Part shown: positions 16,495-26,493 of the stretch, one piece after another | Position numbering within the stretch: the stretch's first letter is position 1 | How the letters are laid out: each line of letters begins with the position of its first letter | Assembly: GCA_937863415.1 (NCBI GenBank) | Contig: CALMFC010000005.1 | Location: forward strand, 270,322 to 334,321 | From: an uncultured bacterium | Lineage (GTDB): Bacteria; Patescibacteriota; Saccharimonadia; Saccharimonadales; Saccharimonadaceae | DNA length: 64,000 nucleotides | Direction: 5' to 3' | Notes under the pieces: model-generated | Told to the model about the DNA's origin: nothing | The model's input: the letters and a program-made list of their open reading frames with translations, nothing else | Databases searched by the model: none | Program-made: the position numbers and the translations under genes

Positions 16495-17212
16495 AACTCG
16501 ACTGGATCAGGCTCTTGTATCACTTCGATTAACCTCAAGTCGTTCGCAAGCAGAAAGTTACATTAAACTCGGTAAAGTTACGGTTGATGGACAGGTAATC
16601 AACAAACCTGGCTATTTCGTCCGGTCTGATTCAAGGATTCTATTAAATGCAGACGAACAGTACGTCAGTCGGGCAGGATTAAAACTCGCCTCTGTCGCTG
16701 ATGTTTTCGGGCTTAAGTTTAAAGATAAAATCGTACTAGATGTTGGTAGCAGCACTGGTGGTTTTACGGATTACGCATTGCGCCATGGGGCCAAAAAAGT
16801 TTATGCAGTTGATGTCGGGACTGATCAACTTCATCCGAGTCTGCGACGCGATAAACGCATAGAACTTCATGAAAAGACTGATATCAGGGACTATTATATG
16901 AAAATTACGCCTGATATTATCGTAATTGATGTTTCATTTATCAGCCTTCGTGAAATTCTGCCACATCTAGTCAATCATTTATCTGACACTTCGACTCAGG
17001 TCGTTGCGATGGTTAAACCGCAGTTTGAAGCCGGCAAAGACCAAACGAACAAAGGAGTTATCAAAAATGATTCGGTCCGCCGCCAAATACTACGCGATTT
17101 CGAAGATTGGTCACGCCAATATTTCGTAATTGTAGACAAACGTGACAGCGACGTTGCTGGTGCCAAAGGCAATCAAGAACGGTTTTATTTACTGAAACCA
17201 CTTGATCGTTAG
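16487..17212 (+). CDS. tlyA: TlyA-family 2'-O-methyltransferase
   Basis: 241 residues from GTG 16487. N-terminal S4 RNA-binding domain (RLDQALVSLRLTSSRSQAESYI, about residues 1-60), then a Rossmann methyltransferase with VLDVGSSTGGFTDYAL and the K-D-K-E-like residues of FtsJ-type enzymes (IVIDVSFISLREI, VKPQFE). TlyA of mycobacteria methylates 16S C1409 and 23S C1920, which gives capreomycin sensitivity. It overlaps the previous gene, indicating coupling. Confidence 0.92.
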   Translation: MIKTRLDQALVSLRLTSSRSQAESYIKLGKVTVDGQVINKPGYFVRSDSRILLNADEQYVSRAGLKLASVADVFGLKFKDKIVLDVGSSTGGFTDYALRHGAKKVYAVDVGTDQLHPSLRRDKRIELHEKTDIRDYYMKITPDIIVIDVSFISLREILPHLVNHLSDTSTQVVAMVKPQFEAGKDQTNKGVIKNDSVRRQILRDFEDWSRQYFVIVDKRDSDVAGAKGNQERFYLLKPLDR

Positions 17213-17230
17213 TGCCATAAATACTCATGC

Positions 17231-17258
17231 TTGCATCTGGGGTGACGGTTGTTATAGT
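17231..17258 (+). promoter_or_regulatory. Promoter for the 17289 gene
   Basis: TTGCAT (17231-17236), 16-base spacer, TATAGT (17253-17258). A GGGAGAAG Shine-Dalgarno precedes ATG 17289. Confidence 0.65.
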
Positions 17259-17288
17259 TAATATAACTTTGTAAACACGGGAGAAGTT

Positions 17289-18269
17289 ATGGCAAAAACT
17301 AAGAAATTTGAAACCGCAAGCTCATATACGTTACTGGACCCAAAAGTCCAGGAGGAGGCGACTCTACTAAATCAGGCATATGACCTAAGGGTGGGCGCTG
17401 ATAAAAAAGAGAAAGATGCCGAGCAATTAAGGGGTGACCGATATCAAGAGTTTAATGATGAAGTTGTGGCTTTGATGGTCGAACAAGATATAATTGATAG
17501 TGACGAATTATTACGAAGATATTATTCTAGTATTTTAAAGTTGGACCAGTCTTCGCTTGAGACTGAACTTTTTAATAAAATGATGGATGTTCGAGCTAGG
17601 CTTAAGCCTGGTGTTTATGTAATGGACGCAAAGGATAGTGTTTGGAAAATTACTAAGAATAACGATAGTGGCGATGCAGACGTTAGGCCTATTCTGGGCT
17701 TTATCGAAACAGACAAGGCTCTTAATACCAGGACTGTAAGTCTACATTGGAGTGCTGTAGTTACAGAGAAAGATGAACGTGTCGATATTTTTGACAATAC
17801 AATCGTAGGGAGAGAGGCGATTCTAAAAGAGTTTAATTTTCATATCGATTTGGTGAAAAATTATCCAGAAGCAATGTCTAGATACATAAGGGCGTACGAA
17901 AAACTTGGCGAATTAGATAAAGCTCAACGGTTTAAAGACATGGCTGTCGAATATTCAAAACAATCTCTGGAAGGTGCTGTTTTTGGGCATGGCATGTCTA
18001 ATCCTGCGAGTGATATACCCTTACATCTAACAATACTTTCTGAGTTTGAAGAGCCAAAGTTCAATCAATTTCTCGATAGAATTAAAAAAGATGCAGCTCG
18101 AAACCTACACAGAAACCTTGTAGAAGAAGTTATCAAGTATGTTGTCAAGACTAAAAAAGAGTCCAAAGGAGATATGTCACATCCGACAGCACTTGAAGTT
18201 GCGCAGGCTAGGGTGGGCTTTATCGAAGAAGGTGAATTACTATTGGCCGCCGAAGAACCGAATAGTTAG
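17289..18269 (+). CDS. Hypothetical protein, helical, 326 residues
   Basis: Not recognised. It is a soluble, charged protein without signal peptide or membrane segment. The N-terminal third is helical (DKKEKDAEQLRGDRYQEF). A stretch around residue 200 (YIRAYEKLGELDKAQRFKDMA) looks like one TPR-type helix pair. The middle (VYVMDAKDSVWKI to LHWSAVV) may be beta-rich. It has its own promoter and Shine-Dalgarno and its stop lies 11 bases from the convergent ychF stop. Confidence 0.75.
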   Translation: MAKTKKFETASSYTLLDPKVQEEATLLNQAYDLRVGADKKEKDAEQLRGDRYQEFNDEVVALMVEQDIIDSDELLRRYYSSILKLDQSSLETELFNKMMDVRARLKPGVYVMDAKDSVWKITKNNDSGDADVRPILGFIETDKALNTRTVSLHWSAVVTEKDERVDIFDNTIVGREAILKEFNFHIDLVKNYPEAMSRYIRAYEKLGELDKAQRFKDMAVEYSKQSLEGAVFGHGMSNPASDIPLHLTILSEFEEPKFNQFLDRIKKDAARNLHRNLVEEVIKYVVKTKKESKGDMSHPTALEVAQARVGFIEEGELLLAAEEPNS

Positions 18270-18280
18270 TTCAGGCTCGT

Positions 18281-19357
18281 TCAAACGTTAAATCTAAATT
18301 CAACTACGTCACCTGGTTGCATAATATATTCTTTGCCTTCGGTACGCATTTTGCCGAGTTTTTTGGCATTTGTTTCTGAGCCTGCGTCAATCAAATCATC
18401 ATAGTCGACAACTTGGGCGGCAATGAAACCACGCTCGAAATCGGTGTGTATTACGCCGGCTGCTTGTGGGGCAGTCGAACCTTTTTTGATTGTCCAGGCT
18501 CGGACTTCTTTGGGCCCAGCTGTTAGGTAACTTTGTAATCCTAGTATGTCATAAGCTGCGTGGATCATTTGGCTTAAACCAGTCTCCTTAACGCCATAAC
18601 TTTCCAGTAGTTCCTGGGCATCCGCCTCTGACAATTCTTTTATTTCGTCCTCTAATTGAGCGCATACAAAAATTGTTCGGGCGGGACTAACAAGCTGTGT
18701 TAGTTCAGTTTGTTTTGCCTTGTCATTTATCTTATTTTCGTCGACGTTAAAGGCATAAATTACTGGTTTTGCGGTCAGTAAATGCAAATCATAAATGTAC
18801 TCTTCGTTAATGGACGGCAAGGCAGAAAGTGGTGTTCCACCATTTAGATGTCGCAGCAGATTTTCTAGATATTCAGCCACTAATTTTTGTTTTGGAAATG
18901 CTTTTGATTCTTTAATGACTTTTGGTAAACGCGATTCGATAGTTTGGATATCTGCGAGTATTAATTCAGTATTTATAATTTCAATATCAGCCTTTGGATC
19001 TATGCGGTCTGATACGTGCACGATGTCGTCGTTTTCAAATGCTCTGACAATATGAACAATCGCATCGCACTGTCGAATATTGGCGAGGAACTTGTTGCCC
19101 AGACCCTCACCCTTACTAGCACCGGCTACAAGTCCAGCGATATCTACGAAAGTAACTGTCGCAGGTAAGAGTTTTTCTGATCCATAAAGCTTGGCAAGCT
19201 CGGCCAGTCGATTATCAGGCACCGCAACAATACCAGTATTAGGCTCGATAGTAGCGAAAGGGTAATTAGCCGCCAAAATATTATTATTGGTCAGCGCATT
19301 AAAAAGCGTCGACTTCCCGACGTTAGGCAGCCCTACAATACCAATTGCTAAACTCAT
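18281..19357 (-). CDS. ychF: Redox-regulated ATPase/GTPase YchF
   Basis: 358 residues. G1 loop [15 protein letters not shown], then [17 protein letters not shown] (G3) and a C-terminal TGS domain with [26 protein letters not shown]. This is YchF/OLA1 of the Obg group, which prefers ATP and binds ribosomes. Length fits the family. TATAAT (19364-19369 on the minus strand) lies six bases before the ATG, so the mRNA should be leaderless. Confidence 0.97.
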   Translation of the reverse strand: MSLAIGIVGLPNVGKSTLFNALTNNNILAANYPFATIEPNTGIVAVPDNRLAELAKLYGSEKLLPATVTFVDIAGLVAGASKGEGLGNKFLANIRQCDAIVHIVRAFENDDIVHVSDRIDPKADIEIINTELILADIQTIESRLPKVIKESKAFPKQKLVAEYLENLLRHLNGGTPLSALPSINEEYIYDLHLLTAKPVIYAFNVDENKINDKAKQTELTQLVSPARTIFVCAQLEDEIKELSEADAQELLESYGVKETGLSQMIHAAYDILGLQSYLTAGPKEVRAWTIKKGSTAPQAAGVIHTDFERGFIAAQVVDYDDLIDAGSETNAKKLGKMRTEGKEYIMQPGDVVEFRFNV

Positions 19358-19501
19358 AACCTTATTATAACAGATAGAATAGTATAAATTTATCTACATC
19401 GATGCACATAATCTGACTATGGCATGATGATGAGTCCATAAACGATTAATTGCCCTATATTGTTAATGGTAATTAAGGCTTAATTTGGTTATAATTTTGA
19501 T

Positions 19502-20020
19502 ATGGCCTTTTTCTTGCGCAAAAAAACAATTATAAGAATTAGTATACTGGTGGGCATATTGGTACTAGGTGCCGCTGCGTTTGTGACGTATAAGCTGGTT
19601 GATTTAAACAATAACTCAAAGGTACAGCCTGTTGATAAAAAGCCAGTCGCTTCGTTAACCGATGCGAAACTAATCAAAGAGAAGCAAGTCAAGGTAGATA
19701 ATTTGATTGCCACTGGTGATGAGAAGTCTATCAAACAGGCGGAAGTAATTGTAAAAGATGATGTCGCCACGGCCAAGGCGAGCGGCAGTCAGACGGCTGT
19801 AGCTAGGACGAGTGTTGATTGGGCTAACGTCTTGATTCAGACGGGCAGAGCACAAGAGGCGCTTGACACAATACTTTTGCCACTGAATAAAGAGTACACA
19901 ACGGTAGATGATTACAAGTACAGTATTTATGGCTCAATAAGTTGGGCATATAGAATGCTTGGTGATTCTGCTAAGTCCTATGAATACCTTGATAGGATAC
20001 CTTCGAAGGGCTGGGATTAA
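19502..20020 (+). CDS. Membrane-anchored TPR-like protein
   Basis: 172 residues. A basic N-terminus, a single hydrophobic segment (about 11-32, ISILVGILVLGAAAFVTY) and an outside domain with helix pairs resembling TPRs (WANVLIQTGRAQEALDTIL, ISWAYRMLGDSAKSYEYLD). TATAAT (19490-19495) six bases before the ATG suggests a leaderless message. It is followed 15 bases later by a secreted surface protein, so it may serve in export or surface assembly; that is only inferred from position. Confidence 0.75.
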   Translation: MAFFLRKKTIIRISILVGILVLGAAAFVTYKLVDLNNNSKVQPVDKKPVASLTDAKLIKEKQVKVDNLIATGDEKSIKQAEVIVKDDVATAKASGSQTAVARTSVDWANVLIQTGRAQEALDTILLPLNKEYTTVDDYKYSIYGSISWAYRMLGDSAKSYEYLDRIPSKGWD

Positions 20021-20035
20021 CGGGGTGGTTAGTAT

Positions 20036-21922
20036 ATGTCAGGGATATTAAAAAGATATTTTTTGAGTCTGACGTTTGCGATACTAGTAGGCGCAGTTTT
20101 TGCTGCTATAGGAACGCAACATGTATCAGCAGAGGCTGGGCCCGGTGGTGGTGGTGGTAGCACTGGCTGTTCGTCATTTAATCACAGTACTTGCTATGGT
20201 GCTATTTGGCGATATTACAAAACTACCAGCAATAGCTATCCAATCAAGAATGTTGGCTCGGGTTATACATACGCAACTGGCTGTAGCGCAAGTGGCGGGT
20301 TTTTTGCATACGTCCTGCCACACAAAAGGATGCCCCACAATCCTGCCGGAGACATGTCCTGGCGTATTGGATCGGCATCAGGTAATTTGACCGACACAAG
20401 TATTTATTTTGGTGGTTATACCAACTACAGAATTTATAGTAAAAGTACAGATCCGATAGTTACCAACCCTGTTGGTGGTGCTGAATATAGCTGGTATTCT
20501 GTTAAGAAAGCGTTTCAAGAGGCTGTTAACCGTGGTCAGGGCAATGGCTATCGGTGGGATCGGTATAGCCAGCTTGGTTGGTTTTGTTATAGTGGCGTAG
20601 ATTATGATTTGACTCCTACAATTACCGGAACGCCAAAATCAACATTCGGTGCTGATACGGCTACTTTGTCACCGACAGTCAACAATACAAAAACTTCGAC
20701 TAGCTCGAATGTAAACTGGCAGGTGGTTAAGTTTGTTGTACAGCCTGGAGTGGCAGTTAAATCAGGGGGTGATTCATCATCCGCACCCGAACAATATTTT
20801 CCGAATGCTAATATTATCAAAAGTGGATCACAAGCATTTCCAAAAAGTATTACAAATCTAGAAAACATTAATCAAGATATTGATGATTATGCCGTTGGTA
20901 CGCACATTTGCTTTGCATTGTCACTTCGACCATATAGTCAGAGCAATAATAATTGGCGCCATAGTAATCCTTTTTGTATTATTGTTGGGGTCAAACCAAA
21001 GGTACAAGTTTGGGGCGGTGACTTGGTAGTTGGCACTAACTTTATTAATCAAACACCATCTGGCACTTCCTCAGATGTGATAACTGGCATATCTACGAAA
21101 GTTGTTGGTGGTGAACGGCGTGCGTTTGGTAGCTGGATAGAGTATGGCATATTTAGCACAGGTGCAATTAGAGGAGCAGGCTCTGAGTCTGCATTTAATG
21201 GCCCAACTGGACTGTCGTTTAGTAATCCGAATGACGCTTGCAGTTACAGTAGCCTGTCTTTTACTAATGTCGACACAGGTTCTGCGCTGTGTATCAATAT
21301 TGGGAATTATTCTGCGGCACAATCTATCCCAGACGTTAGTAGTAGTTTTCCGATTAGTTCATCAACACCTAGACTCAATACAGCCCCCGTAGTTAACGAC
21401 ATAACTGGCGGTGCTGGGTTAAATGGTACCTACACTGCAGACGGTGATGTAATTATTTCATCGAGTAGTAATGTCGCCAAAGGGCGTACTGTTGTAATAA
21501 ATGCTCCAGGTAGAACTGTTACAATTGCAGGAAATATTACATACACGCCCGAGACACTTAATAATATTGGCGATATCCCACAGGTACTTATCATCGCCAA
21601 AGACATCTTGATTGCCGGCAACGTTACTCGAGTAGATGCATGGCTGGTGGCGAGTGGCAAAATAAATACTTGTTCTGACGTCGATGAAAGCGCAAGTCTT
21701 TCGGTTGACCTGTGCCATAATCCACTTACAGTAAATGGTCCAGTTATGGCAGATAAATTGTTTTTACGGCGAACAGCTGGTTCTGGCACTGGTGCATCTA
21801 GTGGTGACCCAGCAGAGATATTTAACTTGAGAGCCGATGCCTATTTATGGTCGGTTAACAGGTCGCTAAATCTTGGTCGGGCCCAAACAGTCTTTAACAC
21901 CGAGTTGCCACCTAGGTTCTAA
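20036..21922 (+). CDS. Large secreted surface protein of unknown function
   Basis: 628 residues. A signal peptide is clear: basic start, hydrophobic core LTFAILVGAVFAAI, and an A-x-A type site HVSAEA near residue 33. The mature part starts with a Gly-rich stretch (GPGGGGGS) and several cysteines. The final 170 residues (NGTYTADGDVIIS to VNGPVMADKLFLRR) are short, regularly alternating beta segments like a parallel beta-helix. No sorting signal or membrane anchor is visible at the C-terminus. It lies directly before pilM but is separated from it by a promoter, so it may be a surface partner of the pilus. Confidence 0.75.
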   Translation: MSGILKRYFLSLTFAILVGAVFAAIGTQHVSAEAGPGGGGGSTGCSSFNHSTCYGAIWRYYKTTSNSYPIKNVGSGYTYATGCSASGGFFAYVLPHKRMPHNPAGDMSWRIGSASGNLTDTSIYFGGYTNYRIYSKSTDPIVTNPVGGAEYSWYSVKKAFQEAVNRGQGNGYRWDRYSQLGWFCYSGVDYDLTPTITGTPKSTFGADTATLSPTVNNTKTSTSSNVNWQVVKFVVQPGVAVKSGGDSSSAPEQYFPNANIIKSGSQAFPKSITNLENINQDIDDYAVGTHICFALSLRPYSQSNNNWRHSNPFCIIVGVKPKVQVWGGDLVVGTNFINQTPSGTSSDVITGISTKVVGGERRAFGSWIEYGIFSTGAIRGAGSESAFNGPTGLSFSNPNDACSYSSLSFTNVDTGSALCINIGNYSAAQSIPDVSSSFPISSSTPRLNTAPVVNDITGGAGLNGTYTADGDVIISSSSNVAKGRTVVINAPGRTVTIAGNITYTPETLNNIGDIPQVLIIAKDILIAGNVTRVDAWLVASGKINTCSDVDESASLSVDLCHNPLTVNGPVMADKLFLRRTAGSGTGASSGDPAEIFNLRADAYLWSVNRSLNLGRAQTVFNTELPPRF

Positions 21923-21936
21923 TATTGAATTTTACC

Positions 21937-21966
21937 TTGCTTTTACGCTTGTGCTTTGAGTATAAT
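21937..21966 (+). promoter_or_regulatory. Promoter of the pilus assembly operon
   Basis: TTGCTT (21937-21942), 18-base spacer, TATAAT (21961-21966). The preferred pilM start is ATG 21977, ten bases after the -10. Confidence 0.7.
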
Positions 21967-21976
21967 GAAAGGTAAT

Positions 21977-23023
21977 ATGGCATTACTTAAAGGCGTGGGC
22001 GACTTTTTTGCACTAGATATCGGCACCAACGCGGTGCGTGTTGTTCAACTCGCCTCGGCTGGAGCTGACAAATGGAGCCTTCAACACTACGGTTATGCAC
22101 CCGTCGACGAAAAGGTAACTAGTAGTGGTTCTGCTGAGGGCCAGAGGCGTCTTGGTGAAGTAATTATGACCGCAGTTGGTCAGAGTGGCATCAAGGAAAA
22201 GAATGTTGTGATTGGCTTGCCGTCTAATAAGACTTTTACTACTGTTATTGAGATACCATCTATGGGCGAGGTTGAGCTACGCAATACAATTAAGTATCAG
22301 ATCGACCAATACATTCCCATGGCGATTGATGAGACTAAGGTTGATTGGGCATTGCTTGGACAGTCTTTGCATGATCCAAAGCAGCAAGAAGTGTTGCTGG
22401 CTAGTACGGCTAATTCATATGCCGAAGAACGGCTAGAGTTTATTGAGAGCTTGGGATTTAACGTTATCGCTGCCGAACCAGATCCACTGGCTATGATTCG
22501 GTCACTTCTGCCAAGTGGCGTTAGTGATGCTAGGTTGATTATTGACGTGGGCGAACAATCAACTGATCTTGCAATTACATATGGTGACACCCCTAGGTTG
22601 GTTCGTACAATCCCGACCGGTCTGCAATCTCTAATTAAAGCAGCAGTACAGAATTTGAACGTTCAAGAAGACCAGGCGCGTCAGTTTATTTTAAAATTTG
22701 GGTTAGCGCCAGACAGGCTAGAGGGTCAGGTTTATCGTGCAATTGAGGCGACGCTGGATAACTTTGCGACTGAACTAGTAAAATCGATTAAATTTTTCCA
22801 GACTCGTTACCCCAACACGCCAGTTGGCGGTATTTTACTTTCGGGATTTTCGGCAGTTGTTCCGCAGTTTGGCGAATATGTTACCGCTAAAACCGCTATT
22901 CCGTCGGCCGTTGCTAATCCATGGCAAAAAGTTCGTGTTGCTCAATCTGATCAGCAACAACTGGGTGGCATTGCGTCTGAGTTCGCAACTGTCATTGGCT
23001 TGGCTCAGAGGAGTAATGGATAA
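21977..23023 (+). CDS. pilM: Type IV pilus assembly protein PilM
   Basis: 348 residues of actin-like ATPase: FFALDIGTNAVRVVQL phosphate-1 loop, LIIDVGEQSTDLAI second phosphate loop and GGILLSGFSAVVPQF near the end. PilM sits on the cytoplasmic face and binds the N-terminal tail of PilN. A TTG at 21956 could also start the frame, but it lies upstream of the -10, so ATG 21977 is preferred. The stop overlaps the pilN start (TAATG). Confidence 0.94.
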   Translation: MALLKGVGDFFALDIGTNAVRVVQLASAGADKWSLQHYGYAPVDEKVTSSGSAEGQRRLGEVIMTAVGQSGIKEKNVVIGLPSNKTFTTVIEIPSMGEVELRNTIKYQIDQYIPMAIDETKVDWALLGQSLHDPKQQEVLLASTANSYAEERLEFIESLGFNVIAAEPDPLAMIRSLLPSGVSDARLIIDVGEQSTDLAITYGDTPRLVRTIPTGLQSLIKAAVQNLNVQEDQARQFILKFGLAPDRLEGQVYRAIEATLDNFATELVKSIKFFQTRYPNTPVGGILLSGFSAVVPQFGEYVTAKTAIPSAVANPWQKVRVAQSDQQQLGGIASEFATVIGLAQRSNG

Positions 23024-23754
23024 TGATTGAAATTAATCTAGTACCTGATGTCAAACAAGAACTCATCAAGGCACAAAGAGTTCGATCAACTGTTATCACA
23101 GCTTCGATTTTGATTGCGATTGCGTCGGCTGCCATTGTAACGCTACTTGCTGTTTATGTCTTTGCAGTCCAAGCAGTTAGGAGTAGTATCGATGATTCGA
23201 CAATCAAATCTGAAACTGCAAAGTTGACCAACGTTGAGGACCTATCCAAGACTTTAACTATTCAAAATCAGTTGACAAAGATCTCGACATTAAATAGCAA
23301 CAAAAAGATTGATTCACGTATTTTCGACGTTCTTGGCGCAGTTATTCCGCCAGCACCAAATAACATTCAGGTTTCTAATTTAACTCTAGATTCGGACGCA
23401 GGTACTATTGTGATTGAAGGACAGGCACCATCAGGCAGTTATGACACAGTCGAAACTTTCAAAAAGACCGTCGAAGGAGCAAAAGTAGAGTTCACAGATG
23501 CCGATAGCAAGAAACAACAGGTGGATATGGCGTCCAATATCAGCATCACGAATACGAGTCTAGGTGAGGATTCGTCTGGAGCAAAGGTACTAAGATTTAC
23601 GATGACGTTTGAGTATGCACCAGAATTATTTTCACCTGCATCCAAGAACGTTAAAGTTGTTATTACAACTGATGGTAACGTAACCGATTCATACCTGGGT
23701 GTTCCAAAGAGCATTTTTGCCGATAGGGCTACGGACGTAAAGGGGGGTAATTAA
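23023..23754 (+). CDS. pilN: Pilus alignment protein PilN
   Basis: 243 residues. It starts MIEINLVPDVKQELIKAQR, the conserved INLxP motif that docks into PilM, followed by one membrane segment (about residues 24-48) and an extracytoplasmic domain with coiled and ferredoxin-like parts. The sequence after the first 60 residues is not closely similar to proteobacterial PilN. Start overlaps the pilM stop. Confidence 0.9.
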   Translation: MIEINLVPDVKQELIKAQRVRSTVITASILIAIASAAIVTLLAVYVFAVQAVRSSIDDSTIKSETAKLTNVEDLSKTLTIQNQLTKISTLNSNKKIDSRIFDVLGAVIPPAPNNIQVSNLTLDSDAGTIVIEGQAPSGSYDTVETFKKTVEGAKVEFTDADSKKQQVDMASNISITNTSLGEDSSGAKVLRFTMTFEYAPELFSPASKNVKVVITTDGNVTDSYLGVPKSIFADRATDVKGGN

Positions 23755-23755
23755 T

Positions 23756-24430
23756 ATGCAACCCAAAGATACAGCCATGCGCAAAAGAACACAGATACTA
23801 AAAGCCAATCGGGTTATGTTTGCATGGGTAGCAATTGTTTCAGTAATCTTGGGATTTACGATTGTCGCTACGATATTCATGGTTCAAATGCTAATGTTTA
23901 ACGAACGCGTTCTTCATGAAAAAGAAAAGACAATAACCATTCTTAAAACGAACAACGGTAATATTGATGAACTTGAGGCTCAGGTACGGGTACTTGATAC
24001 TAATCAGGCCTTATCGACAGTCAAAGCTAATCCAAATGACCAAGCAGTTCAGGTGATTTTGGATGCCTTGCCATCGGATAAAAATGAACTTGCTCTGGGT
24101 GCATCACTTCAAAAGAAGCTGCTTGCTGGTATACCAGGTTTGACTGTGAATACTGTTCAATTTGACCAATCTACCCAAAATTCAAATGTTCAAAATGCGG
24201 CAGGTAATACTGAATCTGGACCATTTGCTATTCCGTTTAGACTATCAGTTAGTGGTGACGAAAACGCCCTTAAGCAGGCGCTGAGTAATCTCGAACGATC
24301 GATACGTACAATAGACATTACTTCGATTCAGATTGAGAGTCAGGGTGCTTCTAGGACTTTGACAATCCAGGCGAATGCGTTTTATGAGCCGGCAGTTGTT
24401 GTAGCGTTAAAGGATAAGGTAATCAAATAA
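23756..24430 (+). CDS. pilO: PilO-like pilus protein
   Basis: 224 residues: short basic cytoplasmic end, one membrane segment (about 22-45), a coiled coil (EKEKTITILKTNNGNIDELEAQVRVL) and a C-terminal ferredoxin-like domain (FRLSVSGDENALKQALSNLERS with SIQIESQGASRTLTIQANAFY), the PilO plan. Position between pilN and pilB supports it. Stop overlaps the next start (TAATG). Confidence 0.82.
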   Translation: MQPKDTAMRKRTQILKANRVMFAWVAIVSVILGFTIVATIFMVQMLMFNERVLHEKEKTITILKTNNGNIDELEAQVRVLDTNQALSTVKANPNDQAVQVILDALPSDKNELALGASLQKKLLAGIPGLTVNTVQFDQSTQNSNVQNAAGNTESGPFAIPFRLSVSGDENALKQALSNLERSIRTIDITSIQIESQGASRTLTIQANAFYEPAVVVALKDKVIK

Positions 24431-24690
24431 TGAAAAAAACTGATGTAGCAATGATTGTTTTTATAGCCTCTATTAGTATATTGATCGCTTATTTTGTGGG
24501 CAAAGCTCTGTTTGGTGATGTTTATGACGGTAGCACCAAGGTTAAAACTATCGACAAAATCGATTCGTCTATTGTTGAACCAGACCCGGCGATATTTAAC
24601 ACCAATGCAATAAACCCAGCTGTCCAAGTGCAGGTGACTGGGACTGATAGTGGTGGAACTGGAGCGGCTGATGTTAAAAAAGACCAATAA
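24430..24690 (+). CDS. Small membrane-anchored protein in pilus operon
   Basis: 86 residues: an N-terminal membrane segment (about 6-24, AMIVFIASISILIAYFVG) and a short, acidic outside tail ending GAADVKKDQ. It takes the place of pilP in gene order but has none of the PilP beta domain. Start overlaps the pilO stop, so it is translated with the operon. Saccharibacteria have a single membrane, so a pilotin-type PilP would not be needed; this may be a lineage-specific part of the alignment complex. Confidence 0.7.
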   Translation: MKKTDVAMIVFIASISILIAYFVGKALFGDVYDGSTKVKTIDKIDSSIVEPDPAIFNTNAINPAVQVQVTGTDSGGTGAADVKKDQ

Positions 24691-24715
24691 TTTTATTTAT
24701 AGTAGGTAGATTGTC

Positions 24716-26479
24716 ATGGCACTCTTAACAGATGACATGCAAGGCAAACTCGTAAATCTGCTGGTAAGCGAGGGTTTAGTAACGGAGTCAATCTTAAAAG
24801 AGGCTCAATCTGAAGCTGCGACGGCTAACAAACCACTTCTTGGACTGTTGACTGAGAAGAATATTGTCGATGATGAGCTGTTGACACACGCAATTGCGCA
24901 GGTTTCGGGCGTTCCTTATGTTGATTTAACCAAAAGTATAATTGATCAGAGTATTTTAGGCTTGCTGCCCGAGGATATTGCAGAACGATTTATGGCAGTT
25001 CCGTTAGCGGAAGTTCAGAACCGCTTGGCTGTAGCAATGATCGACGCCAATAACGTTCAGGCGGTGGATTATTTAGCCAGTCGTATTGAAAGGCCATTAA
25101 AAGTATTTATGGCGTCTGAAGCAGGTGTTCGCCATGTGCTCGATCAGTACAAAACTGACTTATCGAGTGTTGATGAAGCCGCCGAAGCCAGCCAGGCTGA
25201 AGCCAGCCAGGATTCTGACAGCGATGTTAAGACTATTGTTCAAGATTCACCAATCAGCAAGGCACTTAGTACGATTTTGGAGTATGCGGTTAAATCTAGA
25301 GCAAGTGATGTTCATGTTGAACCGCTTGAGGGATCACTTAAAATTCGATGTCGTGTTGATGGAGTGCTTCGCGAGATTATGCAACTTCCAAAGAGTATTG
25401 AACCTGCCCTTGTTAGTCGAATAAAAATTTTATCCAATTTAAAAATTGATGAACACCGCGTACCTCAAGATGGTCAGTTTACTGTTAAAGTTGCCAACAA
25501 AGAAGTTGACCTTCGTATTGCAATTAGTCCTGTAGTTTGGGGTGAACAGGTAGTTATTCGTTTGCTCGATAAGTCTGGTAATACTTTTGATATCGAAGAA
25601 ATGGGCTATGCTGGTCGGGCGCTGAGGGCGATCAGGAAAGGTATTAGGCGCCCGAATGGAATGGTTCTAACGTCAGGTCCAACCGGTAGCGGTAAGACAA
25701 CTAGTTTGTATGCATTAATCAAAGAAATTAAAGACGATACAGTGAATATCGTAACCTTAGAGGATCCGGTTGAGTACAAGATGAATGGAGTTAACCAGAT
25801 TCAGGTTAATGCTGATGTCGGACTAACATTTGCCAGTGGCCTACGTTCAATCCTGCGCCAAGACCCTGACGTTGTTATGGTTGGTGAAATTAGGGATAGT
25901 GAAACAGCCAACCTGGCTGTGCAGGCAGCTTTAACAGGACACTTGGTGTTTAGTACGCTACATACCAATAGTGCTGCTGGCGTGCTACCTAGGCTCCTTG
26001 ATATGGATATAGAGCCATTTTTGATAGCCAGTACGGTCAATACGATAATCGGGCAGCGCTTGGTCAGGCGAGTATCCGAAAAGCGCGACGCCTATCAATC
26101 TAATCCAATCGAAACTCAAAATATTCTAACAACAGTCGGACACTTGTTGCCCAAGACTGCTGCCGACGTAGCCCGAATTTCAGAAGATTTAGGTTATAAA
26201 GACTTGCCACTAGCGGGTCAAACCGCTTATACTTTAGTTAAGGGTCAGGATACTCCGCAGTCGCCACATGGTTACAGTGGACGGGCCGGACTTTATGAGG
26301 TGATGGATGTGAATGAAAATATCCAAAATCTAATAGTCGCCAGAGCAACGAGTGCTGAAATTCAGCGAAAAGCTCAAGAACAAGGTATGGTTACGATGCG
26401 ACAAGACGGTTATCTAAAGGCATTACAGGGTATTACGACACTAGAAGAAGTTAACCGTGTGACAGCAGATACAGCATAA
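24716..26479 (+). CDS. pilB: Pilus extension ATPase PilB
   Basis: 587 residues. N-terminal MshEN/T2SSE-N domain (about 1-150), a second N-terminal domain (SRASDVHVEPLEG), Walker A TSGPTGSGKTTSLYA (near residue 325), Asp box (IVTLEDPVEYK), Walker B region (RQDPDVVMVGEIRD) and His box (TGHLVFSTLHTN). It powers pilin polymerisation. The zinc-binding tetracysteine motif usual between the His box and the C-terminus is absent: the region after IGQRLVRRV has no cysteines and instead an insertion of about 60 residues before GYSGRAGLYEVM. Confidence 0.95.
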   Translation: MALLTDDMQGKLVNLLVSEGLVTESILKEAQSEAATANKPLLGLLTEKNIVDDELLTHAIAQVSGVPYVDLTKSIIDQSILGLLPEDIAERFMAVPLAEVQNRLAVAMIDANNVQAVDYLASRIERPLKVFMASEAGVRHVLDQYKTDLSSVDEAAEASQAEASQDSDSDVKTIVQDSPISKALSTILEYAVKSRASDVHVEPLEGSLKIRCRVDGVLREIMQLPKSIEPALVSRIKILSNLKIDEHRVPQDGQFTVKVANKEVDLRIAISPVVWGEQVVIRLLDKSGNTFDIEEMGYAGRALRAIRKGIRRPNGMVLTSGPTGSGKTTSLYALIKEIKDDTVNIVTLEDPVEYKMNGVNQIQVNADVGLTFASGLRSILRQDPDVVMVGEIRDSETANLAVQAALTGHLVFSTLHTNSAAGVLPRLLDMDIEPFLIASTVNTIIGQRLVRRVSEKRDAYQSNPIETQNILTTVGHLLPKTAADVARISEDLGYKDLPLAGQTAYTLVKGQDTPQSPHGYSGRAGLYEVMDVNENIQNLIVARATSAEIQRKAQEQGMVTMRQDGYLKALQGITTLEEVNRVTADTA

Positions 26480-26493
26480 GAAGGGTGGAAAGT

